6,717 nt of DNA from Firmicutes bacterium UBA5500 (GCA_002427055.1 DIPA01000096.1:23966-30682); one strand, 5' to 3'; shown: positions 1-5,414, counted from the stretch's first letter. Made by a program: numbers and translations. Notes: a model not told the origin generated them from the sequence alone.

Positions 1-110
1 CTGCGAGGGACTTTTTCAGTGGTTTCGGAATGTCCTTTTGGCTCCTACCTGCAGGAAGTAGGCCCACCCCTCAGTTCTGCGCTTTGTTAAGAGATACCTC
101 CACTGAAAAA
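1..110 (+). ncRNA. Candidate 6S RNA, 3' portion (cut by window edge)
   Basis: No open frame is convincing here, but the RNA fold is. An 11-bp perfect helix pairs 12-22 (TTTTTCAGTGG) with 100-110 (CCACTGAAAAA). Inside it, a hairpin pairs 44-48 with 58-62 (CCTAC/GTAGG) around the loop CTGCAGGAA and can extend to 39-66, leaving large unpaired flanks, i.e. a bubble with an apical stem. The string CTTTTTCAGTGGTTTCGG resembles, from memory, the region just 5' of the apical stem in Firmicutes 6S RNAs, which mimic an open promoter and sequester sigma-A RNA polymerase. The 5' end would lie outside the window. This is recognition by resemblance and fold, not by alignment; it could be another structured leader or small RNA. 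Confidence 0.38.
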
Positions 111-397
111 TTAACCTTTACACTTGAATCTTAACATGTTATGTTATTGGTGCAGTAGCATTAAGCTTGTGAAAGGTGGTAATACGTCCGGCTCGCTGGC
201 GTTATATAATCACATAACGAAGTGCGCATGGAGAACGTTAGGTAGCATCAAAAACCCTATAGGAAAAGGCAAGGCCGTCGAGCACGGCCTGATTAGTCAT
301 TCGTTTTTACGTCCAACGTAAAGCGGCTAGCGATGTCTTTCCTGATAGCTTTTTGATTGATACTTAACTCTCCGGCCTCTGAATTTGTCTGGAAGAC
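111..397. other. Gene-free, hairpin-rich interval
   Basis: I see no supportable gene in this stretch. A TTG-initiated 65-codon frame from 124 to 321 has no ribosome binding site and no recognisable protein features. Three compact inverted repeats are present: 200-205 with 214-219 (CGTTAT/ATAACG), 272-278 with 284-290 (AGGCCGT/ACGGCCT, loop CGAGC), and 306-312 with 316-322 (TTTACGT/ACGTAAA). None has a U-run directly after it on the plus strand. Because the interval runs straight into the terminator at 398-431, it may be an untranslated transcript, such as the 3' extension of the RNA at 1-110 or a leader ahead of the methyltransferase gene. Confidence 0.4.
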
Positions 398-431
398 AAG
401 CCGTAGAGATTATTCTACGGCTTTTTATTTT
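398..431 (+). terminator. Intrinsic terminator upstream of the methyltransferase gene
   Basis: A 9-bp stem pairs 398-406 (AAGCCGTAG) with 415-423 (CTACGGCTT) around an 8-base loop. It is followed by TTTATTTT. It ends whatever transcript comes from the left. Since it lies only about 44 bases before the GTG start of the methyltransferase, it could also act as an attenuator for that gene; no antiterminator partner was evident by eye. Confidence 0.85.
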
Positions 432-474
432 CACAGCAATGCTATTGCAATAGATTATATGGGAGTTGAATCAC

Positions 475-1305
475 GTGTTTAAGGAACTTGTACAATATGC
501 TGCGAGACCTGCCCTTTTTGCCAAGGGTACGGCTAACTTCTGGGATGACCCACACATATCGAAACACTTACTTGCGGCCCATCTGAACCCGTACTGGGAC
601 GCTGCTAGCCGTAGACCGGCAACAATCGCCAAGACCGTCGAGTGGCTAGCAAACTACCTGCCGCAACAGGCTTCCATTCTAGACCTAGGTTGTGGTCCGG
701 GGCTGTATGCCGAAAGATTGGCCCGCCTAGGACACAAGGTGACTGGAATCGACTTCTCGCACCGTAGTATTGCGTACGCTAAGGCTTCTGCGCAAGATAA
801 AGGCCTTAGTATTGACTATGTGTATAAAAACTACCTCGAGATCGATTACCACGAGCAATTTGACATAGTGCTGCTCATCTATTGTGATTTTGGCGCATTA
901 GTAGATGCCGAGCGTGATTTGTTGCTGCGAAAAGTCTACGCTGCTCTCAAACCAGGTGGGTTGTTTATCTTTGACGTATTCACAGACCAGTTCAGCGGCT
1001 CGATCGAGGAAAGACAATCTTGGGAAGTAGTGGATGAAGGCTTTTGGGCAGAGGGACCTCATTGTGTTCTGTCACAAAGCTTTCACTACCCCGAGCAGAA
1101 AGTGCTCTTAAGACAAGATACTGTCCTACGTGATGATGGTTCACATGATGTATACCGCACCTATGACCACTACTATTCTGAACTAGACCTAATGGCGCTG
1201 CTCAACGAATCTGGCTTTGGTAACCATAGTTTTTCTTATAGCGTTATCGGGGAAACCAATTACGCCTCACAGGAAGTCGTTTTCATAGCAACGTCTAGGC
1301 AGTAG
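475..1305 (+). CDS. Class I SAM-dependent methyltransferase
   Basis: This 276-residue protein has a Rossmann-type methyltransferase domain of the Methyltransf_11/25 kind. Motif I, which binds S-adenosylmethionine, is ILDLGCGPG at residues 68-76. The acidic end of strand beta-2 is GIDFS at 91-95. A motif-IV-like FDIVLLIYCDFG lies at 129-140, and LKPGGLFIFD at 158-167 is the usual post-motif strand. The C-terminal 100 residues are rich in Tyr, Ser and His and probably form the substrate cap; the substrate cannot be read from sequence. I place the start at GTG 475 because GGGAG (461-465) lies 9 bases upstream. An upstream in-frame TTG at 466 abuts that GGGAG and is unlikely. The gene stands alone between two intrinsic terminators, so it is probably monocistronic. 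No truncation is evident. Confidence 0.88.
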   Translation: MFKELVQYAARPALFAKGTANFWDDPHISKHLLAAHLNPYWDAASRRPATIAKTVEWLANYLPQQASILDLGCGPGLYAERLARLGHKVTGIDFSHRSIAYAKASAQDKGLSIDYVYKNYLEIDYHEQFDIVLLIYCDFGALVDAERDLLLRKVYAALKPGGLFIFDVFTDQFSGSIEERQSWEVVDEGFWAEGPHCVLSQSFHYPEQKVLLRQDTVLRDDGSHDVYRTYDHYYSELDLMALLNESGFGNHSFSYSVIGETNYASQEVVFIATSRQ

Positions 1306-1315
1306 GAGAGAAAGG

Positions 1316-1382
1316 GCTCTAAATCGCCTTTATCAGCCGAAGCAGGGTTCTGGTTAGGCTGAGCCGAATAAGGTGATCGAGC
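1316..1382 (+). other. Long imperfect stem-loop in the methyltransferase 3' region
   Basis: The sequence can fold into one extended helix: GCTC (1316-1319) with GAGC (1379-1382), ATCGCCTT (1323-1330) with AAGGTGAT (1370-1377, one G-U pair), and TCAGCC (1333-1338) with GGCTGA (1357-1362). There is no U-run after it, and the true terminator follows 7 bases later. It may stabilise the 3' end of the upstream mRNA; function unknown. Confidence 0.4.
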
Positions 1383-1388
1383 TAACAA

Positions 1389-1432
1389 TGGAGCGAACAG
1401 GGGACTGGCCCCACTCGCTCCACTCTTTTTTC
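1389..1432 (+). terminator. Intrinsic terminator after the methyltransferase gene
   Basis: An 8-bp outer stem pairs 1389-1396 (TGGAGCGA) with 1415-1422 (TCGCTCCA). An inner GGGG/CCCC stem (1400-1403 with 1409-1412) caps it. The run CTCTTTTTTC follows at once. This separates the methyltransferase from the PAS/M23 pair. Confidence 0.9.
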
Positions 1433-1502
1433 ACTTAAGAGGTGTTCTTGCGTCAGAAGCCGAATAATCGGTTAAGCAAAGATTAGGGGGAGCGTGGAAG
1501 AA

Positions 1503-1847
1503 ATGCTTGACCTAGAATCGCTACAGGAGAGACTCGGATGGGAACTGGTTAACTCGCAATTTCTTTCAGTTATGATCGTTAACCGTAAACATCAGGTGGT
1601 TTGGCATAACCAGAAGTTTGCCGATGAGTTTAACCAGGGCCAGCCAGTTGATAGTACAACGCCGTGTTTTCAGGCTGCCGGTTTTGGGCAAATCCACGCA
1701 GATTGCCCCCTACAGGAGAGCATCAGGACGGGCAAGAGTAGCATGGCTTGTGTAGATGCAGGCGATAGTAATTTCTTATACATAAGCATTCCCCTAGATG
1801 AGGAGCATGCTGCTAAGGTGCATATCTTCTTACCCAAGAATCCATAG
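1503..1847 (+). CDS. Small stand-alone PAS-like domain protein
   Basis: This 114-residue protein appears to be a single PAS-type sensory fold. The stretch SVMIVNRKHQVVWHNQKFADEF (about 22-43) matches the typical PAS N-terminal strands ('what is the current state, where is it written'). A later PLQESIRTGKS segment matches the helix and strand that follow the ligand pocket. It carries Cys55 (TPCF), Cys68 (DCP) and Cys83. A C...CP pair between PAS helices occurs in many anaerobe sensor kinases and may serve redox or metal sensing; that role is inference. No kinase, GGDEF or DNA-binding output is attached. I choose ATG 1503 because AGGGGGAG (1485-1492) is 10 bases upstream. An in-frame GTG at 1494 is only one base from that site. 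It lies 38 bases before the M23 gene, so the two are probably cotranscribed. Confidence 0.65.
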   Translation: MLDLESLQERLGWELVNSQFLSVMIVNRKHQVVWHNQKFADEFNQGQPVDSTTPCFQAAGFGQIHADCPLQESIRTGKSSMACVDAGDSNFLYISIPLDEEHAAKVHIFLPKNP

Positions 1848-1885
1848 CCAAACAGTAAGAGAGAAGTAATTACGGAGGTGATCAT

Positions 1886-2848
1886 GTGGCATCCAGTAAG
1901 CCAGCTATCTTCTTGATAAACCTATATCTACAGATCATATTGCCATCTGAGATGATCTACAAACTCTTTACCCGAAGCTATGACACGATAATCGAATATG
2001 CATTATTAGTCACGAGTGTACTCGCGGTGGTACTTTTTCTGTTTTTCTTTTGTTATTGGGAATACACAAACTTCTATCTGCGGTACGTGTATTGCTTCTT
2101 AACAATCATAGGTACCCTTTTTGTCATTTATAGGGTCACATCTAGCCCTAGCATTCCACTAGGTGAATTCAGTGATTTGACTAGCCGATTGCCAACCGTC
2201 ATCTGGACCATAGTTCTTATCATCATCGACATTGGTATTGTTCTAGACAAGGTCAAGAAAGAGGACTGTTTTGCCTTGGCCTTTCCCTTTAAGAATGGGC
2301 GGTTCTTGGTAGTTGATGGTGGAGACGGCAAGAAGTCTTTTTTTAACAATTACCATTACTATGGGTGGAAAAGAAGAAACGTAATGAACTATGATACTAT
2401 GCGCTTTGCTACAGACCTGATCAAGATGGATAGACGTGGGTTCGCCAATCGCAGAATACTATCCTCCTCCAATGAGGATTACTATATTTATGGAGAAAAA
2501 GTATATAGCCCTGTAGAGGGAGAGGTAGTACACGTAATAGCAAATAATGATGACAATATTCCCTATTGCAGGTTATACAATGACTTGGGAAATCGCATTA
2601 CCATTAAGAACGGTAACCATTACATATCTCTATTCCATTTTAAGAAGGACACTATTGTAGTTAGTGTTGGACAAAAGCTAAAGGCAGGTGATTGCCTTGG
2701 TCAAATTGGTAATTCTGGGATTTCGCCAAGGCCTCACCTGCATATTCAGGTCGTATATTGTGAAGATAGTAAGTACTGGTTAGGAAAAGGTGTTCCTATA
2801 GCATTTGGTAATAGGTACCCCGTGAAGAACTGTCAAATCAGCGCTTAG
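1886..2848 (+). CDS. Membrane-anchored M23 family metallopeptidase
   Basis: This 320-residue protein has three hydrophobic segments near its N-terminus (about 37-57, 64-84, 104-121), then an M23 (LytM/lysostaphin-type) zinc peptidase domain. The C-terminal signature is clear: LFHF with His251, VGQKLKAGDCLGQIGNSG at 261-278, and PHLHIQV with His284 and His286. The Asp ligand is probably Asp177 in MRFATDL. The partner His is probably His157 in NYHY, 20 residues earlier, rather than four residues earlier as in LytM; I recall this wider spacing in a bacterial M23 subfamily. Such enzymes usually cut peptide crosslinks in peptidoglycan. The start is GTG 1886, 5 bases after GGAGGTG; an overlapping ATG at 1884 is out of frame and stops after a few codons. 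Likely second gene of a unit with the PAS-like gene. No plus-strand terminator is visible after it. Confidence 0.85.
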   Translation: MASSKPAIFLINLYLQIILPSEMIYKLFTRSYDTIIEYALLVTSVLAVVLFLFFFCYWEYTNFYLRYVYCFLTIIGTLFVIYRVTSSPSIPLGEFSDLTSRLPTVIWTIVLIIIDIGIVLDKVKKEDCFALAFPFKNGRFLVVDGGDGKKSFFNNYHYYGWKRRNVMNYDTMRFATDLIKMDRRGFANRRILSSSNEDYYIYGEKVYSPVEGEVVHVIANNDDNIPYCRLYNDLGNRITIKNGNHYISLFHFKKDTIVVSVGQKLKAGDCLGQIGNSGISPRPHLHIQVVYCEDSKYWLGKGVPIAFGNRYPVKNCQISA

Positions 2849-2870
2849 GGGGCATAGCCAACAGGCGGCG

Positions 2871-2901
2871 AAAAAGAACGAGTACGCCAATTGGCGTACT
2901 C
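2871..2901 (-). terminator. Intrinsic terminator of the Sec-glutaredoxin gene
   Basis: A perfect 22-base palindrome (2880-2901) forms a hairpin with GAGTACGCC arms. Read on the minus strand it is followed by GTTCTTTTT, as expected for a terminator, and it starts 9 bases past the stop codon at 2910. On the plus strand no U-run follows, so it is not an obvious terminator for the M23 gene. Confidence 0.85.
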
Positions 2902-2909
2902 TGGGTGGC

Positions 2910-3176
2910 CTATTTGAGTTCTGCGAGATCTGGCTTGCCAAAAAGTACTTTCTCGCCATCATTGATGACGATACACGGCAGGCCCACACGGCCTGCTTTC
3001 TTGACCTCAGCAAAATCGGGATGGTTATCACGGTAGTGCAAAAAGGCTTTTAGGGTACGCATGCTTTCAGTAATCTCTACAAAGATAAACTCGATGTTAT
3101 TCTGGGAAAGAAACTCTTTCACCGGGGGACAACTGGGTCACAAATGGCTGCCGAACAAGGTGATTTGCTTCTGCAT
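2910..3176 (-). CDS. Selenocysteine-containing glutaredoxin-like protein (UGA recoded)
   Basis: Read on the minus strand from ATG 3176 this encodes 88 residues if the in-frame TGA at 3140-3138 (codon 13) is decoded as selenocysteine. The N-terminus QITLFGSHL is a thioredoxin-fold first strand. The active site is U13-P14-S15-C16, where related proteins carry CPxC. VGLP with Pro67 is the usual cis-proline site, followed by CIVINDGEKVLFG. AAAGGGG (about 3185-3191) lies 8 bases before the ATG. A bacterial SECIS hairpin follows the TGA. Starting instead at GTG 3122 would give a 70-residue protein without an active site and without a ribosome binding site. Selenoprotein glutaredoxins are known from clostridia. 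The likely role is dithiol/selenol reduction of protein partners in the cytoplasm. The gene has its own promoter candidate and terminator. The main alternative, a nonsense mutation at Cys13, is made unlikely by the SECIS and the intact downstream frame. Confidence 0.9.
3096..3133 (-). promoter_or_regulatory. Bacterial SECIS element
   Basis: Counting from the base after the TGA on the minus strand, positions 15-34 (window 3123-3104) form GG, a bulged U at 17, GAAAG, loop AGUUU, CUUUC, CC: seven base pairs around a five-base loop with G second in the loop. A lower stem pairs GTTGT (5-9) with ATAAC (38-42), separated by a C-rich internal loop. This reproduces the layout of the E. coli fdhF SECIS: bulged U17 and a G in the apical loop about 23 bases after the UGA. 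SelB would bind the apical part to deliver Sec-tRNA. Confidence 0.85.
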
Positions 3177-3232
3177 TCTATAAGCCCCTTTCATACTTAA
3201 TGTATATAGTGATAAAGATTGCTCATATAGTT

Positions 3233-3261
3233 ATTCTATTAGATGAGAGGCAGTACGTCTA
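3233..3261 (-). promoter_or_regulatory. Candidate sigma-A promoter for the Sec-glutaredoxin gene
   Basis: On the minus strand, TAGACG (3261-3256, 4 of 6 to TTGACA) and TAGAAT (3238-3233, 5 of 6 to TATAAT) are separated by exactly 17 bases. Transcription would start near 3226, giving a leader of about 50 bases. The elements lie partly inside the acetyltransferase remnant, so that remnant's DNA now carries this promoter. Confidence 0.45.
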
Positions 3262-3441
3262 GTGGTATGCGGGAAGGTTTCATCCGCGACTACTTGGTCG
3301 GGCAACCCAGGCATGATTCGTTTGGCTAACAAGCTGGGCTTTGTACAGGAAGGCTGTCGCCGTCAGGGGTGTAACGTAATGGGCAAGTTCTATGACATCA
3401 TTGAGTTGGGCATTCTGAGGGAAGAGTGGGAGAGGTCATAA
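3247..3441 (+). pseudogene. C-terminal remnant of a GNAT N-acetyltransferase
   Basis: The plus-strand frame ending at TAA 3439-3441 contains TTWSGNPGMIRLANKLGF followed by QEGCRRQGCNVMGKFYDIIELGILREEW. This is the standard C-terminal end of RimJ/RimL-like GNAT proteins, whose 'N..m.rlaEklGF' helix and 'G.yyD.i.ygiLreEW' ending are highly recognisable. Only about 64 codons remain after a stop at 3244-3246. The N-terminal half with the acetyl-CoA binding signature (Q/RxxGxG/A) is absent, and no ribosome binding site or convincing start is present; GTG 3262 is the only candidate. Sequence upstream belongs to the divergent glutaredoxin gene's promoter region. It is probably a decayed fragment and not a functional enzyme. 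Confidence 0.75.
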
Positions 3442-3453
3442 AGCCCTAGCGCC

Positions 3454-4431
3454 TTAAGCCCCTGTGTTAATGCTAGCAATACGCCAGCCAGTGCCGGGGA
3501 TTTCTTCTTCGAGGAAAATAAAAAACGTAGCAGGTCCATCATCATGAGTAATGATCTCCTTAACGCGTAGATCCACGGTAACCGCGAAGCATACTTTGCC
3601 AGGAATAGCATCTGCTGGGGAGTAAGGTTCAATGTGCAGCAGTTTAGCTGCCAGGATGTTGTCATAACCAAATGTATCACTTAACTTGGGGATATAGATA
3701 AGCGTGTCATCCATATTACTGGACAAGTACGACCTAAGTGACCAAATGGTGCGAAACCGTAGAGTTCCCTCAAGGCCATGTTGGTCTAATGCAGCATAGT
3801 ACTCACTTACCACTTGTTCTGGGGTAAGTGCCGCTATCCTCGTCAGTTCCGGATCATCTCGTTCCAACGTATTGGCAATCCATTCTTCCCAGGTTTGGCC
3901 AGAAGCTCTTTCCCAAGACTTACTGCTTAGGCTACAGGACTGGCCAGAATGGCGCCCAACGTCTAACCAAGCGCCGATTATTTTCTCTCCGCTGCGAATA
4001 ATGGTTGCCCGCCCATTAGCCCTTTGCGGGTTCATAAAATCCGGCATATCTTCTGCTATTTTATATAGTCGGATCGATACTTCTTGCCCAAGATAAGGCT
4101 CGATGTCTAGCCCAATGTCTTTTGCTAGCTCGTTATTATAGGCCCAATATAAGTTCGTAGGATAGTCGCCCAGGCGATAGGAAAGCTTCTGCGGCAAACA
4201 TTCATCCCAGCTGTTGATGAGAAAGGTAGCAGTCCAATTGTACCTCCGTAGCAAGCCCTGGTCCTTAGCATCTATGTTTGCCTCTTGCACGGGGTTCAAG
4301 GCGGTGTCAACTGGATCTGTTGCCACATCAACAGAAGGTACTTCTGTACTCTGGTGCCGGCAAGCTGTCAGACTAGGAATTAGTAGAAGTACAAACACAC
4401 AAAGTATCAGGTGCTTCCTTGGATTAGACAT
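3454..4431 (-). CDS. Lipoprotein with DUF4830/DUF4829-like regions
   Basis: This 325-residue protein starts with a lipoprotein signal peptide: basic NPRKH, a hydrophobic core LILCVFVLLLIPSL, and the lipobox LTAC with Cys24 as lipidation site. The mature protein would be anchored on the outer face of the cytoplasmic membrane. After a low-complexity linker, residues about 57-160 (YNNELAKDIGLDIEPYLGQEV ... EKIIGAWLDVG in outline) recall DUF4830. Residues about 200-325, from LTPEQVVSEYYAAL to TGWRIASINTG, recall the NTF2-like DUF4829 of Firmicutes lipoproteins. Both assignments are from memory of family patterns. No catalytic motif is visible and the function is unknown. I choose ATG 4431 because AAGGG (4444-4440) is 8 bases upstream; an in-frame GTG at 4440 overlaps that site. 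It is transcribed alone, convergent with the acetyltransferase remnant. Confidence 0.8.
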   Translation of the reverse strand: MSNPRKHLILCVFVLLLIPSLTACRHQSTEVPSVDVATDPVDTALNPVQEANIDAKDQGLLRRYNWTATFLINSWDECLPQKLSYRLGDYPTNLYWAYNNELAKDIGLDIEPYLGQEVSIRLYKIAEDMPDFMNPQRANGRATIIRSGEKIIGAWLDVGRHSGQSCSLSSKSWERASGQTWEEWIANTLERDDPELTRIAALTPEQVVSEYYAALDQHGLEGTLRFRTIWSLRSYLSSNMDDTLIYIPKLSDTFGYDNILAAKLLHIEPYSPADAIPGKVCFAVTVDLRVKEIITHDDGPATFFIFLEEEIPGTGWRIASINTGA

Positions 4432-4465
4432 ACGTATCACCCTTTTGTGAGTGGAACGGTTAGAG

Positions 4466-4495
4466 ACTATCCAGACCGCTCCTAATCGTTAACAA
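4466..4495 (-). promoter_or_regulatory. Weak candidate promoter for the lipoprotein gene
   Basis: On the minus strand TTGTTA (4495-4490) and GATAGT (4471-4466) are 18 bases apart, each matching 4 of 6 consensus bases. The placement suits the ATG at 4431, but the match is modest and AT-rich alternatives exist nearby. Confidence 0.25.
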
Positions 4496-4771
4496 TATAG
4501 TGGTTCCTCTTAATTGTATGGTAGAGTCATGTCAGGAATCCGGCTATTAGTCCGATACCCGTACCTATGCTGTAGAAGAGTATTACCGCCTTCTATCTTT
4601 CTACTTCACTATACGCCATTTACTAGTAAGGCTCCTGCTCTATAAGAAGAACGAGGAAGAGAAGGAGCCTCACGCGGGGGCAAGTATTGGGATAGGCAGG
4701 ATTAGGTATAGAGCATACGGAAAATATAAGGTAAACGGCGATTGCCGCAGGAAGAAAGAAGGGATAAGTTC
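4496..4771. other. Divergent intergenic region with a hairpin at 4629-4670
   Basis: No gene is supported between the divergently transcribed lipoprotein and msrA genes. One clear hairpin pairs 4629-4636 (AGGCTCCT) with 4663-4670 (AGGAGCCT), extended by CTCT/AGAG (4638-4641 with 4658-4661) around a purine-rich loop. Neither strand has a U-run after it, so it is not a normal intrinsic terminator. It may be an operator or leader element, or a remnant of an older gene end. Confidence 0.45.
4702..4730 (+). promoter_or_regulatory. Candidate promoter for msrA
   Basis: TATAAG at 4725-4730 matches 5 of 6 bases of the sigma-A -10 element. Seventeen bases upstream only a poor -35 (TTAGGT, 4702-4707) is present. 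Start of transcription would be near 4737, giving a leader of about 35 bases to the ATG. Confidence 0.3.
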
Positions 4772-5245
4772 ATGAAAACAATCTGCTTTGCGGGAGGTTG
4801 TTTTTGGGGCGTTGAGGAGTTCTTCTCCCGCATCCCAGGCGTGGTGGCTACCAAAGTTGGTTATGCCAACGGACGTACTGAAAATCCAACCTATCAGGAG
4901 GTTTGTCGCAAAGATACCGGTCATGCCGAGGCCTGTTTATTGGAATACAACCCCGGGCAGGTTGCTTTGCCGGAGCTGTTGGACAAGTTCTGGAGCGTAG
5001 TAGACCCGACCTTAGTCGACCGGCAAGGCCCAGACAAAGGTAATCAGTATCGTACTGGTATCTATTACCTAGATGAAGCCGATTTAGCTGTCATCAACGA
5101 GTCACGCGACAAGGAGCAGAGGCGGTATGAGAAGCCCATTGTAACTGAGATAGAGCCTTTGCGTAAGTTTTGGGATGCGGAAGAGTACCATCAGGAGTAT
5201 CTAAAGAAGAACCCAGGTGGTTATTGTCATATCAATTTAGATTAA
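4772..5245 (+). CDS. msrA: Peptide methionine-S-sulfoxide reductase MsrA
   Basis: This 157-residue cytoplasmic enzyme reduces the S-epimer of methionine sulfoxide in proteins and in free form. The catalytic motif GGCFWGVEE (residues 8-16) has Cys10 as nucleophile. Family blocks [16 protein letters not shown] (30-45), TGHAEA (49-54), [17 protein letters not shown] (78-94) and the C-terminal GGYCHI (149-154) are all present. Cys152 or Cys45/55 could act as resolving cysteines; otherwise recycling would need an external thiol donor such as a glutaredoxin. Clostridial homologues sometimes carry Sec at position 10; here the codon is TGC, so this is the Cys form. I place the start at ATG 4772, 8 bases after AAGGG (4759-4763); an in-frame TTG at 4742 is not supported. 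The single-domain length is normal, with no fused MsrB. It is monocistronic, ending in a terminator. Confidence 0.97.
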   Translation: MKTICFAGGCFWGVEEFFSRIPGVVATKVGYANGRTENPTYQEVCRKDTGHAEACLLEYNPGQVALPELLDKFWSVVDPTLVDRQGPDKGNQYRTGIYYLDEADLAVINESRDKEQRRYEKPIVTEIEPLRKFWDAEEYHQEYLKKNPGGYCHINLD

Positions 5246-5252
5246 TTAGGAG

Positions 5253-5280
5253 ACAGCCAGTGTGCACTGGCTGTTTTTGC
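5253..5280 (+). terminator. Intrinsic terminator after msrA
   Basis: ACAGCCAGT (5253-5261) pairs with ACTGGCTGT (5266-5274) around the loop GTGC, and TTTTT (5274-5278) follows. It begins 7 bases after the msrA stop codon. Confidence 0.92.
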
Positions 5281-5364
5281 TACTTGCAGAGGCTATGCTT
5301 TTATTTCACCTCTCGAATGATAAAAAAGTCCGTCCCCTGGAATCTCCGTGTCTGGGCAGGTATT

Positions 5365-5393
5365 TTGGTTCTGCTAGCGAAATAAATCATACT
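5365..5393 (+). promoter_or_regulatory. Candidate promoter for the MATE transporter gene
   Basis: TTGGTT (5365-5370) and CATACT (5388-5393) are separated by 17 bases, with 3 and 4 matches to the sigma-A consensus. Transcription would begin near 5400, very close to the ATG at 5415, which still leaves room for GAGAGGGAG. The match is modest. Confidence 0.3.
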
Positions 5394-5414
5394 AGACACC
5401 AAAGAGAGGGAGAG

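Noticed and set aside
124..321. 65-codon plus-strand frame starting with TTG
   Set aside because: No ribosome binding site, no family resemblance, and it covers three RNA-type inverted repeats; judged random.
428..456. TTTTCA/TAGATT pair with 17-base spacing before the methyltransferase
   Set aside because: The start of transcription would fall at the ribosome binding site, leaving too little leader for translation.
1670..1885. 71-codon minus-strand frame opposite the PAS-like gene
   Set aside because: Shadow of the plus-strand coding frame; no ribosome binding site or recognisable domain.
2910..3122. 70-residue glutaredoxin starting at GTG 3122
   Set aside because: No ribosome binding site before this GTG, and the product would lack the active site; the longer Sec-containing reading explains the sequence better.
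4799..4801. Possible selenocysteine form of MsrA at the catalytic position
   Set aside because: The codon at residue 10 is TGT/TGC-type cysteine, not TGA; this MsrA is the ordinary Cys form.
5317..5385. 22-codon plus-strand frame with a basic start and hydrophobic tail
   Set aside because: No ribosome binding site upstream, and it overlaps the candidate promoter spacing of the MATE gene.
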